Positions 15,450 through 23,690 of a stretch of DNA of 24,533 nt are shown here, piece by piece. Below the pieces are notes generated by a model that did not search any database, was not told the DNA's origin, and was given only the letters and a program-made list of their open reading frames with translations. Both the position numbers and the translations under genes were made by a program. This DNA comes from Bacteroidales bacterium (GTDB lineage Bacteria > Bacteroidota > Bacteroidia > Bacteroidales > FEN-979): contig JALNZC010000054.1 in assembly GCA_023229525.1 (NCBI GenBank), positions 1 through 24,533 of the forward strand. The letters are read 5' to 3'. Within the stretch, counting starts at the first letter, position 1; the number at the start of each line of letters is the position of its first letter.

Positions 15450-16886
15450 ATGAAACGAATTGCAGGAATTTTTTTAATTGCCCTGGTGGGCGGAGTTGTT
15501 TCGCTGGGATTATACAAAACCTTTGAAGGCAATCGGCATGTTTTTAGCCAGCGTCCCGATGGAATTCCGATCCGTCCCGTGAATTATAACCCAAGCGCTG
15601 CATTTAACCAGCCTGATTTTGAAGCGGCGGCAGCTATTTCCATTCACGCTGTAGTCCATATAAAGTCGGAATTCCAGAAAAAAAGTCTCGTATATGATGA
15701 TTTTTTTGAATTTTTCAATTTTGGCGGTCGTCCACAACCAAAAGAATATATTTCTCCTTATTCTGCCATGGGTTCAGGTGTGATTGTTTCACCCGACGGT
15801 TATATTGTTACCAATAACCATGTCGTTCAGGATGCGACAAGTATAACGATTACATTGAATGATAAAAGGGTTTACCAGGCGTCGGTAGTGGGTACAGATC
15901 CGAGCACCGATCTGGCTTTAATCAGGATAGATGAAAAGGAGCTCCCCTTTTTGACCTATGGAAACTCAGATGAAGTAAAGATAGGAGAGTGGGTGCTTGC
16001 TGTTGGAAACCCTTTTAACCTTACTTCCACCGTCACTGCAGGGATAGTAAGCGCTAAAGCGAGAAACATCAATATTCTCGGTTCCCAGGGCGCTATTGAA
16101 TCCTTTATTCAGACCGATGCCGCTATAAATCCCGGAAACAGTGGGGGAGCTCTGGTAAATACCCGGGGTGAACTGATCGGCATCAATGCTGCAATTGCTT
16201 CAGGTACCGGTTATTACACGGGTTATTCTTTTGCAATTCCTGTAAATATCGTCAGGAAAGTGGTCGGAGATTTTATGAAATTCGGGAAAATACAGCGTGC
16301 ATTTCTCGGAGTTTATTACCGGGAAATAGATGATCAGTTCGCTAAAGATAAAGGTTTTACCGATCTAAGGGGCGTTTATCTTGATGATGTTACGGAGGGT
16401 GGCCCTGCTGAAAAAGCGGGATTAAAGAAAGGCGATGTTATTATCAGTATTGATAGTACTCCGATAAACGGGAAATCAGAATTGATGGAGGTTATCGGAC
16501 AAAAGAATCCAGGCGATAAAGTGACTGTCAAGGTGCACCGGGAGGGAAAAGAGTTTGATCTGCCCTTAACCATGGCCAGTGAGGATTCGAAGCAGACCTC
16601 CTTGAAGGATGACAAGTTGATAATCCAAGGTGCTACTTTCCAGGAGCTTACGGAAAAAGAAAAGACCAGTTTAAATCTTGATTTTGGATTTAAAATCATT
16701 CGGCTCGATGAAGGAAAGCTGAAAAATTCCGGAATACGTGCAGGCTTTATTGTTCTGGCAGTCGATCGCCAGGCCATTCGCACCATGAGCGATTTGCGTG
16801 AAGCCCTTGCTAACCGTAGCGGGGGCGTGCTAATCGAAGGAATTTACCCGAACGGACTTCGGGCCTATTATGGAATCGGATTATGA
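15450..16886 (+). CDS. htrA: HtrA/DegP-type periplasmic serine protease
   Basis: 478 aa. The N-terminal hydrophobic stretch IAGIFLIALVGGVVSLGLY (4-22) is a signal or membrane anchor. The chymotrypsin-like domain carries the full triad: VTNNHV (H124), PSTDLALI (D154) and NPGNSGGAL (S231). A first PDZ domain spans ~283-375 (LGVYY, GGPAEKAGLKKGDVI, NPGDKV). A second, shorter PDZ-like region covers ~405-478 (SGIRAGFIVLAVD). Such proteases degrade or refold damaged envelope proteins. The ATG at 15450 has AGAAG nearby but no strong Shine-Dalgarno. The stop overlaps the rpoD start in an ATGA tetranucleotide, so protease and primary sigma factor are co-transcribed and probably translationally coupled. 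From memory the same htrA-rpoD order occurs in Porphyromonas gingivalis. Confidence 0.93.
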   Translation: MKRIAGIFLIALVGGVVSLGLYKTFEGNRHVFSQRPDGIPIRPVNYNPSAAFNQPDFEAAAAISIHAVVHIKSEFQKKSLVYDDFFEFFNFGGRPQPKEYISPYSAMGSGVIVSPDGYIVTNNHVVQDATSITITLNDKRVYQASVVGTDPSTDLALIRIDEKELPFLTYGNSDEVKIGEWVLAVGNPFNLTSTVTAGIVSAKARNINILGSQGAIESFIQTDAAINPGNSGGALVNTRGELIGINAAIASGTGYYTGYSFAIPVNIVRKVVGDFMKFGKIQRAFLGVYYREIDDQFAKDKGFTDLRGVYLDDVTEGGPAEKAGLKKGDVIISIDSTPINGKSELMEVIGQKNPGDKVTVKVHREGKEFDLPLTMASEDSKQTSLKDDKLIIQGATFQELTEKEKTSLNLDFGFKIIRLDEGKLKNSGIRAGFIVLAVDRQAIRTMSDLREALANRSGGVLIEGIYPNGLRAYYGIGL

Positions 16887-17746
16887 GACAATTAAAAATA
16901 TCGAAATCGATAACGAACCGGGAAACAGCTTCACTGGATAAATACCTCGTCGATATTGGGAAAGAGGAGCTTATATCCGCAGATGAAGAGGTTCTACTGG
17001 CACAACGTATCAAGCAAGGTGATCAAACCGCACTTGAAAAATTGTGCAAGGCCAACCTTCGTTTCGTGGTTTCGGTTGCCAAACAATATCAGAACCAGGG
17101 CTTAAGCTTACCGGATTTGATCAATGAGGGTAACGTGGGTCTTATAAAGGCTGCCCGCCGTTTTGATGAGACCCGCGGATTCAAGTTCATTTCCTACGCC
17201 GTATGGTGGATTCGTCAATCCATATTGCAGGCGCTGGCAGAGCAATCGCGTATAGTACGCCTTCCGCTAAACCAGGTCGGTTCATTAAGCAAAATGTCGA
17301 AGGCAACGATCAAGCTAGAGCAACGGTTTGAACGGCCGCCTTCACTGGATGAATTGGCTGCCGAACTCGAAATCCCTGAGCACAAGGTGGCAGAGACACT
17401 ACGGATGTCAACCCGTACTGTATCTATGGATGCCCCGATCGATCAGGATGAGGATACAAAGATGATCGATGTATTTGTAAGCGAAGATACCCCGAATACA
17501 GATGAACCTCTTATCCACGAATCGTTGGCCAAAGAGATTCAACGGTCATTATCGACACTGACAGAAAAAGAAAGAGGGATCATCAACATGTTTTATGGTA
17601 TTGGGGTGGCACACAGCTATACCCTCGAAGAGATCGGGACCATGTTTGACCTGACCCGAGAACGTGTGCGGCAAATAAAAGAAAAAGCCATTCGCCGTCT
17701 GAAACATTCATCACGGAGCAATCTGCTTAGGGCTTACCTGGGCTGA
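16883..17746 (+). CDS. rpoD: Primary sigma-70 factor RpoD/SigA (Bacteroidota type)
   Basis: 287 aa, the short form typical of Bacteroidota, with no region 1.1 and no large non-conserved insert. Region 1.2 includes SLDKYLVDIG (18-27). Region 2 runs from KANLRFVVSVAKQYQ through LPDLINEGNVGLIKAARRFD to FKFISYAVWWIRQSI (about 57-114), with the region 2.3/2.4 aromatics intact. Region 3 follows RIVRLPLN. Region 4.2 is the helix-turn-helix YTLEEIGTMF...RERVRQI (246-265). This family directs core RNA polymerase to TTTG/TAnnTTTG promoters, consistent with several such elements in this window. Its ATG overlaps the HtrA stop by 4 bp. Confidence 0.95.
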   Translation: MRQLKISKSITNRETASLDKYLVDIGKEELISADEEVLLAQRIKQGDQTALEKLCKANLRFVVSVAKQYQNQGLSLPDLINEGNVGLIKAARRFDETRGFKFISYAVWWIRQSILQALAEQSRIVRLPLNQVGSLSKMSKATIKLEQRFERPPSLDELAAELEIPEHKVAETLRMSTRTVSMDAPIDQDEDTKMIDVFVSEDTPNTDEPLIHESLAKEIQRSLSTLTEKERGIINMFYGIGVAHSYTLEEIGTMFDLTRERVRQIKEKAIRRLKHSSRSNLLRAYLG

Positions 17747-17761
17747 AAAAATACTTTTTTC
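17745..17761 (+). terminator. Weak A/T hairpin after rpoD
   Basis: GAAAAAA and TTTTTTC form a perfect 7-bp inverted repeat around TAC, starting inside the rpoD stop codon. It is almost pure A/T, so it would be at best a weak terminator. It lies 19 bp before the next -7 element and may instead be part of that promoter's AT-rich upstream DNA. Confidence 0.3.
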
Positions 17762-17780
17762 GTGGTGTTTGAAATATTTG

Positions 17781-17788
17781 TACCTTTG
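17781..17788 (+). promoter_or_regulatory. Predicted -7 promoter element (TACCTTTG) after rpoD
   Basis: Exact TAnnTTTG followed by CCGCC, a context common at Bacteroidota transcription starts. No good -33 TTTG sits 19-20 bp upstream; that position is a T-run. Transcription would begin near 17795, so the following gene must start at the ATG at 17814 and not at the TTG at 17769. Confidence 0.5.
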
Positions 17789-17813
17789 CCGCCAGTTAAT
17801 CATTTATGGATTG

Positions 17814-18182
17814 ATGAACCGACACAATAAAAAAGGCATCTGGTTTTTTATCTTTTTTCAGATCATCGCGGTAACCATAATCTGTGTTGGATCATTAATC
17901 AATTTTCACCAGTATAAAATATGGGGGAAACCTTTAATTCCCCAGTTTGTCGGGTATAAACGTGAAATTGAAAAATCGATCAAGGTCATTCCTGCTATCA
18001 GGTTGGTTCATGACGATAACCTTGTTCAGAAACATTTAACCGGAATCTGCGGAATTTATCCGGTCGAAGTCGTTCGCATTTGTTGCGGTTCCGGCTCGTT
18101 TATCACCCTCAATCTGTCTTTTAAAATCCCCGGGTCGATACGACCTTATTTCTCCGGCCTTCGAGCCCCGCCTATTTCCTGA
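17814..18182 (+). CDS. Small membrane protein, not recognised
   Basis: 122 aa from the ATG at 17814; an in-frame TTG at 17769 lies upstream of the predicted transcription start and is rejected. Seen: a basic N terminus (MNRHNKKG), one hydrophobic segment (residues ~9-29, WFFIFFQIIAVTIICVGSLI) and a ~90-residue tail with GICGIYP, RICCGSGSF and the C terminus SGLRAPPIS. Three closely placed cysteines might bind a metal, but nothing proves it. I do not recognise the family. It is an independent transcription unit between rpoD and the heme-uptake operon, and could be a small accessory protein of that operon. Coding status is moderately likely given its promoter and length, but codon bias is not convincing. 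Confidence 0.45.
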   Translation: MNRHNKKGIWFFIFFQIIAVTIICVGSLINFHQYKIWGKPLIPQFVGYKREIEKSIKVIPAIRLVHDDNLVQKHLTGICGIYPVEVVRICCGSGSFITLNLSFKIPGSIRPYFSGLRAPPIS

Positions 18183-18214
18183 TTTTTTATCCATTTTCTA
18201 CTTTATTGCTAAGT

Positions 18215-18273
18215 AATCCAACTCCATTGGACTGGATTTGCGTTTGAAAAAATCATTTCCCTTTTTACTATCG
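18215..18273 (+). promoter_or_regulatory. Dyad and degenerate promoter upstream of the heme operon
   Basis: AATCCA (18215-18220) and TGGATT (18233-18238) form a dyad that encloses a second one, TCCA-T-TGGA (18223-18231). Five bp downstream TTTG (18243-18246) is followed after exactly 19 bp by TACTATCG (18266-18273), a degenerate TAnnTTTG. The arrangement suits a regulated promoter with an operator just upstream of -33. Which regulator binds is unknown. Confidence 0.35.
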
Positions 18274-18299
18274 TATTTATTACCTCAATAATTATTAAG

Positions 18300-19556
18300 A
18301 TGAAAAAAAATATTACAGTTGCAGTTTCGGGCAAGGGCCTGATTATTATCATTATTATTATGATGCTCAGTTCAATCAGCTCTGCCCAGACCTCCGACTC
18401 GGTAATCATGTCAACCGGGTATGCGAATGAAATTTATTACAGCATGGCCAACGGCATCGTTAAAACGTCACCCCGGGCGACGAAACGCAGTTCCTCTATC
18501 CTGACAAATGATGGTTCCGGCGTAGCGCTGTATACATATCCAAAATCAGATACTACCGGCTGGGCCACCCTCGACACCATTGGCATATCTACCTGGAAAC
18601 CCATGTACAATGATCCCACCGATTGGGAAAACGGGGCTTTTTCGCGCAACGCCAAAGGACATCCCGATTACGGATGGGGAATATACAATGAGGTTACCCA
18701 TAATCTTCTGGGTGATTCATTGTTTGTCATTAAACTGCGTGATGGCAGCTTTAAAAAACTCTGGATCATCAAAAAGCTTTCTGTCGCGGATATTTATTAC
18801 TTCCGCTATGCCAATCTCGATGGATCAAATGAAAACTCTGTAACTCAGGATCTGAGTGGTTTTACGAGTGAGGACTTCTATGGCTTTTCGCTGGAAGATA
18901 ACACCCAGGTCCCATTTGAACCTCCCATCACCGATTGGGATATCCTATTTACCAAATACATGTCCATTCAACCGGATGGAACCCCATATCTGGTAACCGG
19001 AATATTGAGTAATCACGGTGTAAAGACTAAAAAATTCCATCCTGTTCCTTTGACCTATGATGACTTTGGAGCTGGAATATGGGATTCTACACGTTCTTCT
19101 ATCGGGTGGAATTGGAAAGTTTTTGATATGAATACCTTTACTTATAAGATTATCGATTCAACGGTATATTTCGTAAAAGCCCTGAATGGCGATATTTTCA
19201 AACTATATTTTACCGGTTTTGCGGGGAGTTCAACCGGTGTCATCACTTTTATTCAAAACCGGGTTGCGGGTGCAGGTATTGTTGAACCTGCCGAAAATGC
19301 TCTTCAGGTACAAATATTTCCAAATCCTGCAACCGACAAAATCACATTACATATTACCGGGAAATCCGGTGAAGATCTTTCTTTGATGCTTACAGATCTG
19401 TCAGGCCGACAACTCCGTGCAGATCGTCCCGGACGATTGGCTGATGGGCCAAATGCTTTTTCAATGGATGTAACCGGGGTGCAACCCGGCGTTTATTTTG
19501 TGACCGTTTTAACCGCAGCAACCAAAACAGTAACTAAAGTAATCATCAGCCATTAG
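18300..19556 (+). CDS. HmuY-family heme-binding protein with T9SS type A sorting domain
   Basis: 418 aa. The signal peptide (1 to ~29) has an unusual polyisoleucine core encoded by ATT/ATC repeats (18343-18360) and ends SSISSAQ. Residues ~32-325 match the HmuY fold: YGWGIYNEVTHNLLGDSLF, YYFRYANLDG, DWDILFTKYM, YLVTGIL, GWNWKVFDMNTFTYKI and DIFKLYFTGF. Residues ~335-418 are a type IX secretion C-terminal domain (VQIFPNPATDKITLHI ... LTDLSGRQL ... GVYFVTVLTAATKTVTKVIISH). Known: HmuY captures heme at the cell surface and delivers it to a TonB-dependent receptor. The receptor gene starts one base after the stop here. The sorting domain indicates secretion across the outer membrane; classical HmuY is a lipoprotein, so this is a variant. 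I did not assign heme-ligand histidines. Confidence 0.85.
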   Translation: MKKNITVAVSGKGLIIIIIIMMLSSISSAQTSDSVIMSTGYANEIYYSMANGIVKTSPRATKRSSSILTNDGSGVALYTYPKSDTTGWATLDTIGISTWKPMYNDPTDWENGAFSRNAKGHPDYGWGIYNEVTHNLLGDSLFVIKLRDGSFKKLWIIKKLSVADIYYFRYANLDGSNENSVTQDLSGFTSEDFYGFSLEDNTQVPFEPPITDWDILFTKYMSIQPDGTPYLVTGILSNHGVKTKKFHPVPLTYDDFGAGIWDSTRSSIGWNWKVFDMNTFTYKIIDSTVYFVKALNGDIFKLYFTGFAGSSTGVITFIQNRVAGAGIVEPAENALQVQIFPNPATDKITLHITGKSGEDLSLMLTDLSGRQLRADRPGRLADGPNAFSMDVTGVQPGVYFVTVLTAATKTVTKVIISH

Positions 19557-19557
19557 C

Positions 19558-21837
19558 ATGAGAAAAAGCCCATTCAGCCTTCTCTTTGGACACCTTGTTT
19601 ACCTGCTGGTGTATAGTTTCTTGTTTGTTGGTACCATCAACGGCCAAGACTTGCACCAGCAGGCTTTTATCAGGGTCATCGATCAGAATACCTTGGAACC
19701 GGTAGCTTTTGCCCATGTTTGCTTCGAAGGAATGAAATCCGGGTCCCCCAGATACGCGCTCACTTCCCTTGAGGGTACAGTTGCCAATGAGGTAAAAGAA
19801 ATATCAAAAATTGCTGTAAGCTATGTTGGTTATTCCACTTTTAAGGATACTATCCTTCCCGGTCAATCCCTGGATGTGAAGTTACGATTACAGGCTTTGA
19901 ATATGGATGAAGTGGTAGTCACAGCACAGTATACACCCGAGCGGATTGACAAATCCATTTATAAAGTGGAGGTCATCAATGCCCGGCAAATCGAACAAAA
20001 GGCCGCCACCAATATGGCTGAATTGTTGAAAGACCAGTCAAACATGCAGGTTTCACAGGATGGTGTGCTGGGCACCAGTCTCCGTATCCAGGGGTTATCA
20101 GGTGAAAATGTGAAATTCCTGATGGATGGCGTTCCGATGATTGGCCGGATGAATGGCAATTTCGACCTCAACCAGATCAATCTTTACAATGTAGATCATG
20201 TGGAAGTGATCGAAGGCCCTATGTCGGTCATTTATGGCAGTAATGCCTTGGCTGGCGTCATCAATATCATAACGAAAGAAAATAAATCTTCCCTGTTTAA
20301 TGCTATGGCCAATACATACCTTGAATCTGTGGGGGTTTATAATTTTGATGGTTCAGTTTCATTCAATAAAAACAAAAATGGGTTTGCGCTCGATGGCGGC
20401 AGAAATTTTTTCGGAGGGTATTCACCTGTCGATACAAGTCGCTCCCAGACATTCAAACCACGCCGGCAATACTTCCTTGATGGGTATTATACATTTACAA
20501 CCCGGACTTTCAAACTCAAGCTTGGCGCTGATTACTTCAATGAATTGCTTGTAGATAAAGGCCCGTTGCTTGGACCATACAATGAGACCGCATTTGATAA
20601 CAATTTCACTACTATCCGCTATTCCGTGCGTGCAGAAACCTCCCTTCAGCTGCCCCATAGCCGTTTTCTCAATCTTCTTGCATCATGGTCGGTTTATAAT
20701 CGAATCCGCCAGACTTTTTTTAAAGATCTGACAACCTTGAATGAAAATATTGTCCCCGAATCCTGGGCACAGGATACCACCACGATCAACTCCATCGTCG
20801 CCCGTGGGACCTTTGCCAAGAGTAATCCGGATAAAAAATTCAATTACCAGCTCGGTTTTGATATCAGTTACGAAAGCGGGACGGGTGAAAAAATTTCAGG
20901 CAACAGACAAGAAGCAGGCGATTATGCCGGTTTCCTGAGTGTGAAATATGATCCATTCAAACCTGGACCGGATGGCAGGGAGATATTATCGATTCAACCG
21001 GGTTTGAGGGTAATTTACAATACAAAATATAATGCACCGCTAGTTTATGCGTTAAGCGTCAAATGGGGCATTACGGAAGGATTGAACCTGCGTTTTTCCT
21101 GGTCCCGTGGATTCCGCGCACCGGCGCTCAAGGAACTTTACCTCAATTTTGTTGATGTAAACCATGATGTTAAAGGGAATCCGAATCTTAAAGCCGAGCA
21201 ATCGAATAATTTTAGTCTGAACCTGAATTATTCCCATGAAAAGAAAAAGTTAGCATGGACCGCCGATATAACCGGTTTTTTTAACCTTATTGACAATGTT
21301 ATTTTATTGGCGCCAATTGGTAACAATCTTGAATATACCTATGTGAACCTGAGCAAATATGAAACGACCGGTGTTCAGGCCTCCGCTTCATTCAATCTTT
21401 TACCCTCTTTCAAAGTACAATTGGGATTGGCTGAAACCGGTGTTACGGGTACTGCAGATCCGAATGCGTCTTTTGAGTCGTTAAAATGGTCAACAGAGCT
21501 TACAGCCGTCACTTCCTATCGTTTTATCAAACCTGAAATAACCCTTTCCCTTTTCTATAAGTATTCCGGAAGGGCTCCGCAACTGGCATTCGATGATAAA
21601 AAATTGGTATGGGGATGGGTCGATCCCTACCCGATGATGGATTTCACAGCCAGTAAGGGATTCTGGAACAACAGGATCCGGTTTTCTTTAAGTGTAAAAA
21701 ATATTTTTAACACAATAACCATTCCTTCTACAGGTAGCGCCGACGGCGTTCATGGTGGTGGCGATGGTGGAATGAACATCAGCTGGGGGCGGACATTTTT
21801 CACAAAACTTTCATTTCAAATCAATAAATACAAATGA
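19558..21837 (+). CDS. TonB-dependent outer-membrane receptor, probable heme receptor (HmuR-like)
   Basis: 759 aa. A signal peptide (~1-29, ending NGQ) is followed by a carboxypeptidase-regulatory-like domain (~35-115, FIRVIDQNTLEPVAFAHV), a TonB-box-like MDEVVVTAQ and a plug domain (~130-240; LRIQGLSGENVKFLMDGVPM, IEGPMSVIYGSNALAGVINI). The rest is a 22-strand-type barrel. Within it lie FRAP (519-522) and NPNL (541-544) with H536 between them, the arrangement seen in heme/hemoglobin receptors. It sits between two HmuY-family genes (1-bp gap before, 4-bp ATGA overlap after), which strongly supports heme import. No hmuSTUV-like transport genes follow. The substrate is inferred from motif and context. 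Confidence 0.87.
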   Translation: MRKSPFSLLFGHLVYLLVYSFLFVGTINGQDLHQQAFIRVIDQNTLEPVAFAHVCFEGMKSGSPRYALTSLEGTVANEVKEISKIAVSYVGYSTFKDTILPGQSLDVKLRLQALNMDEVVVTAQYTPERIDKSIYKVEVINARQIEQKAATNMAELLKDQSNMQVSQDGVLGTSLRIQGLSGENVKFLMDGVPMIGRMNGNFDLNQINLYNVDHVEVIEGPMSVIYGSNALAGVINIITKENKSSLFNAMANTYLESVGVYNFDGSVSFNKNKNGFALDGGRNFFGGYSPVDTSRSQTFKPRRQYFLDGYYTFTTRTFKLKLGADYFNELLVDKGPLLGPYNETAFDNNFTTIRYSVRAETSLQLPHSRFLNLLASWSVYNRIRQTFFKDLTTLNENIVPESWAQDTTTINSIVARGTFAKSNPDKKFNYQLGFDISYESGTGEKISGNRQEAGDYAGFLSVKYDPFKPGPDGREILSIQPGLRVIYNTKYNAPLVYALSVKWGITEGLNLRFSWSRGFRAPALKELYLNFVDVNHDVKGNPNLKAEQSNNFSLNLNYSHEKKKLAWTADITGFFNLIDNVILLAPIGNNLEYTYVNLSKYETTGVQASASFNLLPSFKVQLGLAETGVTGTADPNASFESLKWSTELTAVTSYRFIKPEITLSLFYKYSGRAPQLAFDDKKLVWGWVDPYPMMDFTASKGFWNNRIRFSLSVKNIFNTITIPSTGSADGVHGGGDGGMNISWGRTFFTKLSFQINKYK

Positions 21838-22838
21838 TCCGATCGGGCCGGTTTTTTTTAATTCTGTTCACTGCAACATTGCTTCAATCCTGTTTTAAAA
21901 AGGACGACATGATCACCCCACATCCCCGGGGAGATGTTAAAACCGATACCATCCGGATGACAGAGAATTATCTGTATCAAGTCTATTATGATCTTGAATC
22001 TGGCAAGGTCGTGAGTTCCAACGAAAAATCTACTGCCGACCTCGGATTTGAATGCAAACCGGATGGCTGGCATGTGATTTTGAATACCAGTGATTTTATG
22101 AAGGTCGCTGATATGGGTCAGGTTCTATTTGGGGCTCCTTACGATACAACCGGTTTGAAAATGAGATTTGATAAATCGAATGGAGATCCCGATTCCACGG
22201 CCATTGGGACTTGGTTTACCACGATTGGAGCTGATACTGTTTCAAATGAGCATGTATATGCCGTCAACAGGGGTTTGGATGTTTCAGGTAATCCCTTGGG
22301 ATTGTACCAGGTTATCTTTGATAGTCTGAAAAAGGGGACATATTATTTCAGGTATGCAAAGCTCCAGGGAGGAACGGTTTCCCACGGTTCAGTCACAAAA
22401 GATCCATCCGTCAATTATCTTTTTTTTAGTTTTCAATCCGGTACCGTTAAACACCTTGAACCTTCGAAATCCTCTTATGACCTGTTATTCACACAATATA
22501 CAACGATGCTTTTTACCGATCAGGGTATTGCTTATCCCTATCTGGTTACCGGAGTACTATTAAATCGTGACCATGTAGAAGCAGTTTCTGATACCACCCA
22601 TGCTTTTTCTGCCATTACTTTTGACCTTGTATCATCCCTTATCTTTTCAAATAATCTCGACGCCATAGGCTATAACTGGAAGTATTACAGTTTCACTACC
22701 GGAGCGTACACCATACGTCCTAACCTGGTGTATATTATCCATGGGATCAAAGGTTATTATTATAAACTCCGATTTATCGGATTTTACGATAAAGCCGGCA
22801 GAAAAGGATATCCGGTGATTGAGTATCAACGATTATAA
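21834..22838 (+). CDS. Second HmuY-like heme-binding lipoprotein
   Basis: 334 aa. Residues 1-20 are a lipoprotein signal with a good lipobox, LLQSC (C20), then FKKDD. The body has HmuY-like features: NYLYQVYYDLESGKVVSS, GTYYFRYAKLQGG, SYDLLFTQYTT, YPYLVTGVLLNRD, AIGYNWKYYSFTTGAYTI and YYYKLRFIGFYD. These parallel the protein encoded at 18300, so the two are diverged paralogues. This copy lacks the type IX sorting domain and is instead lipid-anchored, probably at the outer membrane. It overlaps the receptor gene by 4 bp, consistent with translational coupling. A plausible job is cell-bound heme capture next to the receptor. Confidence 0.8.
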   Translation: MIRSGRFFLILFTATLLQSCFKKDDMITPHPRGDVKTDTIRMTENYLYQVYYDLESGKVVSSNEKSTADLGFECKPDGWHVILNTSDFMKVADMGQVLFGAPYDTTGLKMRFDKSNGDPDSTAIGTWFTTIGADTVSNEHVYAVNRGLDVSGNPLGLYQVIFDSLKKGTYYFRYAKLQGGTVSHGSVTKDPSVNYLFFSFQSGTVKHLEPSKSSYDLLFTQYTTMLFTDQGIAYPYLVTGVLLNRDHVEAVSDTTHAFSAITFDLVSSLIFSNNLDAIGYNWKYYSFTTGAYTIRPNLVYIIHGIKGYYYKLRFIGFYDKAGRKGYPVIEYQRL

Positions 22839-22922
22839 TCCGCAATCGGGATTTACTGAAAATCTGACCAAATCTTATTTCACGAAACATCCGGATTAAT
22901 GGGTGATATTGACCGAAAAGGG

Positions 22923-22930
22923 TAATTTTG
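22923..22930 (+). promoter_or_regulatory. Predicted -7 promoter element (TAATTTTG) before the tyrosine phosphatase gene
   Basis: Exact TAnnTTTG match; transcription would start near 22937, only about 16 nt before the TTG start at 22953. The -33 region is a poor match. The 22839-22952 spacer otherwise contains only a weak AATCC/GGATT inverted repeat at 22837-22853. Confidence 0.4.
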
Positions 22931-22952
22931 TGCCTGATTTAAATAGTGAACC

Positions 22953-23690
22953 TTGAAGACCATTCTCAAAACACAACCGAATTTCCGTGATCTTGGACAG
23001 ATTCCTGTTGTTGATGGCCGGAAAATTAAACCCGGTTTGTTGTTTCGAAGTGGTGAACTGTTTTCACTTTCTGATGAAGATATTTCCACGCTTGAAAAGA
23101 TACCATTACAGATGATCATTGATCTGCGGGCTCAGCGTGAGATTGACCGGCGCCCCGACAAACCGGTGAAGACTATAAAATCCATTGTTCATATCGATAT
23201 TTTTGATGGCGCCCGGGACAGGTCGGAGAAATTCCTGAAGGAAAATAATGCCCGGGAATTAGCAACAGTACTTATTGGCGATTATCGCCGGATGGTTGTC
23301 GATCATGCGCCGGAGTTTCAAAAATTCCTTCAAATCCTGGCTGCTACAGCCCATCTTCCGCTGGTATACCATTGTGCTGCAGGGAAAGACCGTACCGGCC
23401 TGGCTACAATTTTTCTGCTCACAGCGCTGGGCGCTGAAATGGAAGTGATCCGGGAAGATTACTTGGCCTCCAATGCCTTGTCCCGGATTATCACCGACAA
23501 AATTATCCGTGAAGTGACAGATTCGGGGCAGAATGGTGAAATACTTCGTCCTTTGCTGGAGGTTCGCGATGATTACCTGGATGCAGCGCTGGATGAGATC
23601 AATAAACAATATGGCAGCCTCGAAAACTATGTGAAAAACATATTATTGGCTGACCGTCAGACCCTCCAGTCAAAATTCCTGACCCGATGA
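22953..23690 (+). CDS. Tyrosine-protein phosphatase family protein (DSP/PTP fold)
   Basis: 245 aa. The N terminus NFRDLG, GLLFRSGELFSLSDEDI and MIIDLRAQREIDRRPD are typical of the bacterial Y_phosphatase3 group. The catalytic P-loop HCAAGKDRTG contains nucleophile C141 and R147 in the CX5R arrangement, and DY plus the following helix is normal for the family. These enzymes hydrolyse phosphotyrosine or phosphoinositide-like esters; the substrate here is unknown. The start is TTG: the frame is closed by TGA at 22947, and the next in-frame ATG lies deep in the conserved domain. The stop overlaps the next gene's ATG in ATGA. Confidence 0.85.
   Translation: MKTILKTQPNFRDLGQIPVVDGRKIKPGLLFRSGELFSLSDEDISTLEKIPLQMIIDLRAQREIDRRPDKPVKTIKSIVHIDIFDGARDRSEKFLKENNARELATVLIGDYRRMVVDHAPEFQKFLQILAATAHLPLVYHCAAGKDRTGLATIFLLTALGAEMEVIREDYLASNALSRIITDKIIREVTDSGQNGEILRPLLEVRDDYLDAALDEINKQYGSLENYVKNILLADRQTLQSKFLTR

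Noticed and set aside
17769..17813. TTG start giving the small membrane protein 15 extra residues
   Set aside because: The TTG lies upstream of the TACCTTTG promoter element, so it would not be in the transcript; the ATG at 17814 is preferred.
22837..22853. AATCC/GGATT inverted repeat considered as a terminator of the heme operon
   Set aside because: The stem is only 5 bp, starts at the stop codon and is not followed by a T-run.
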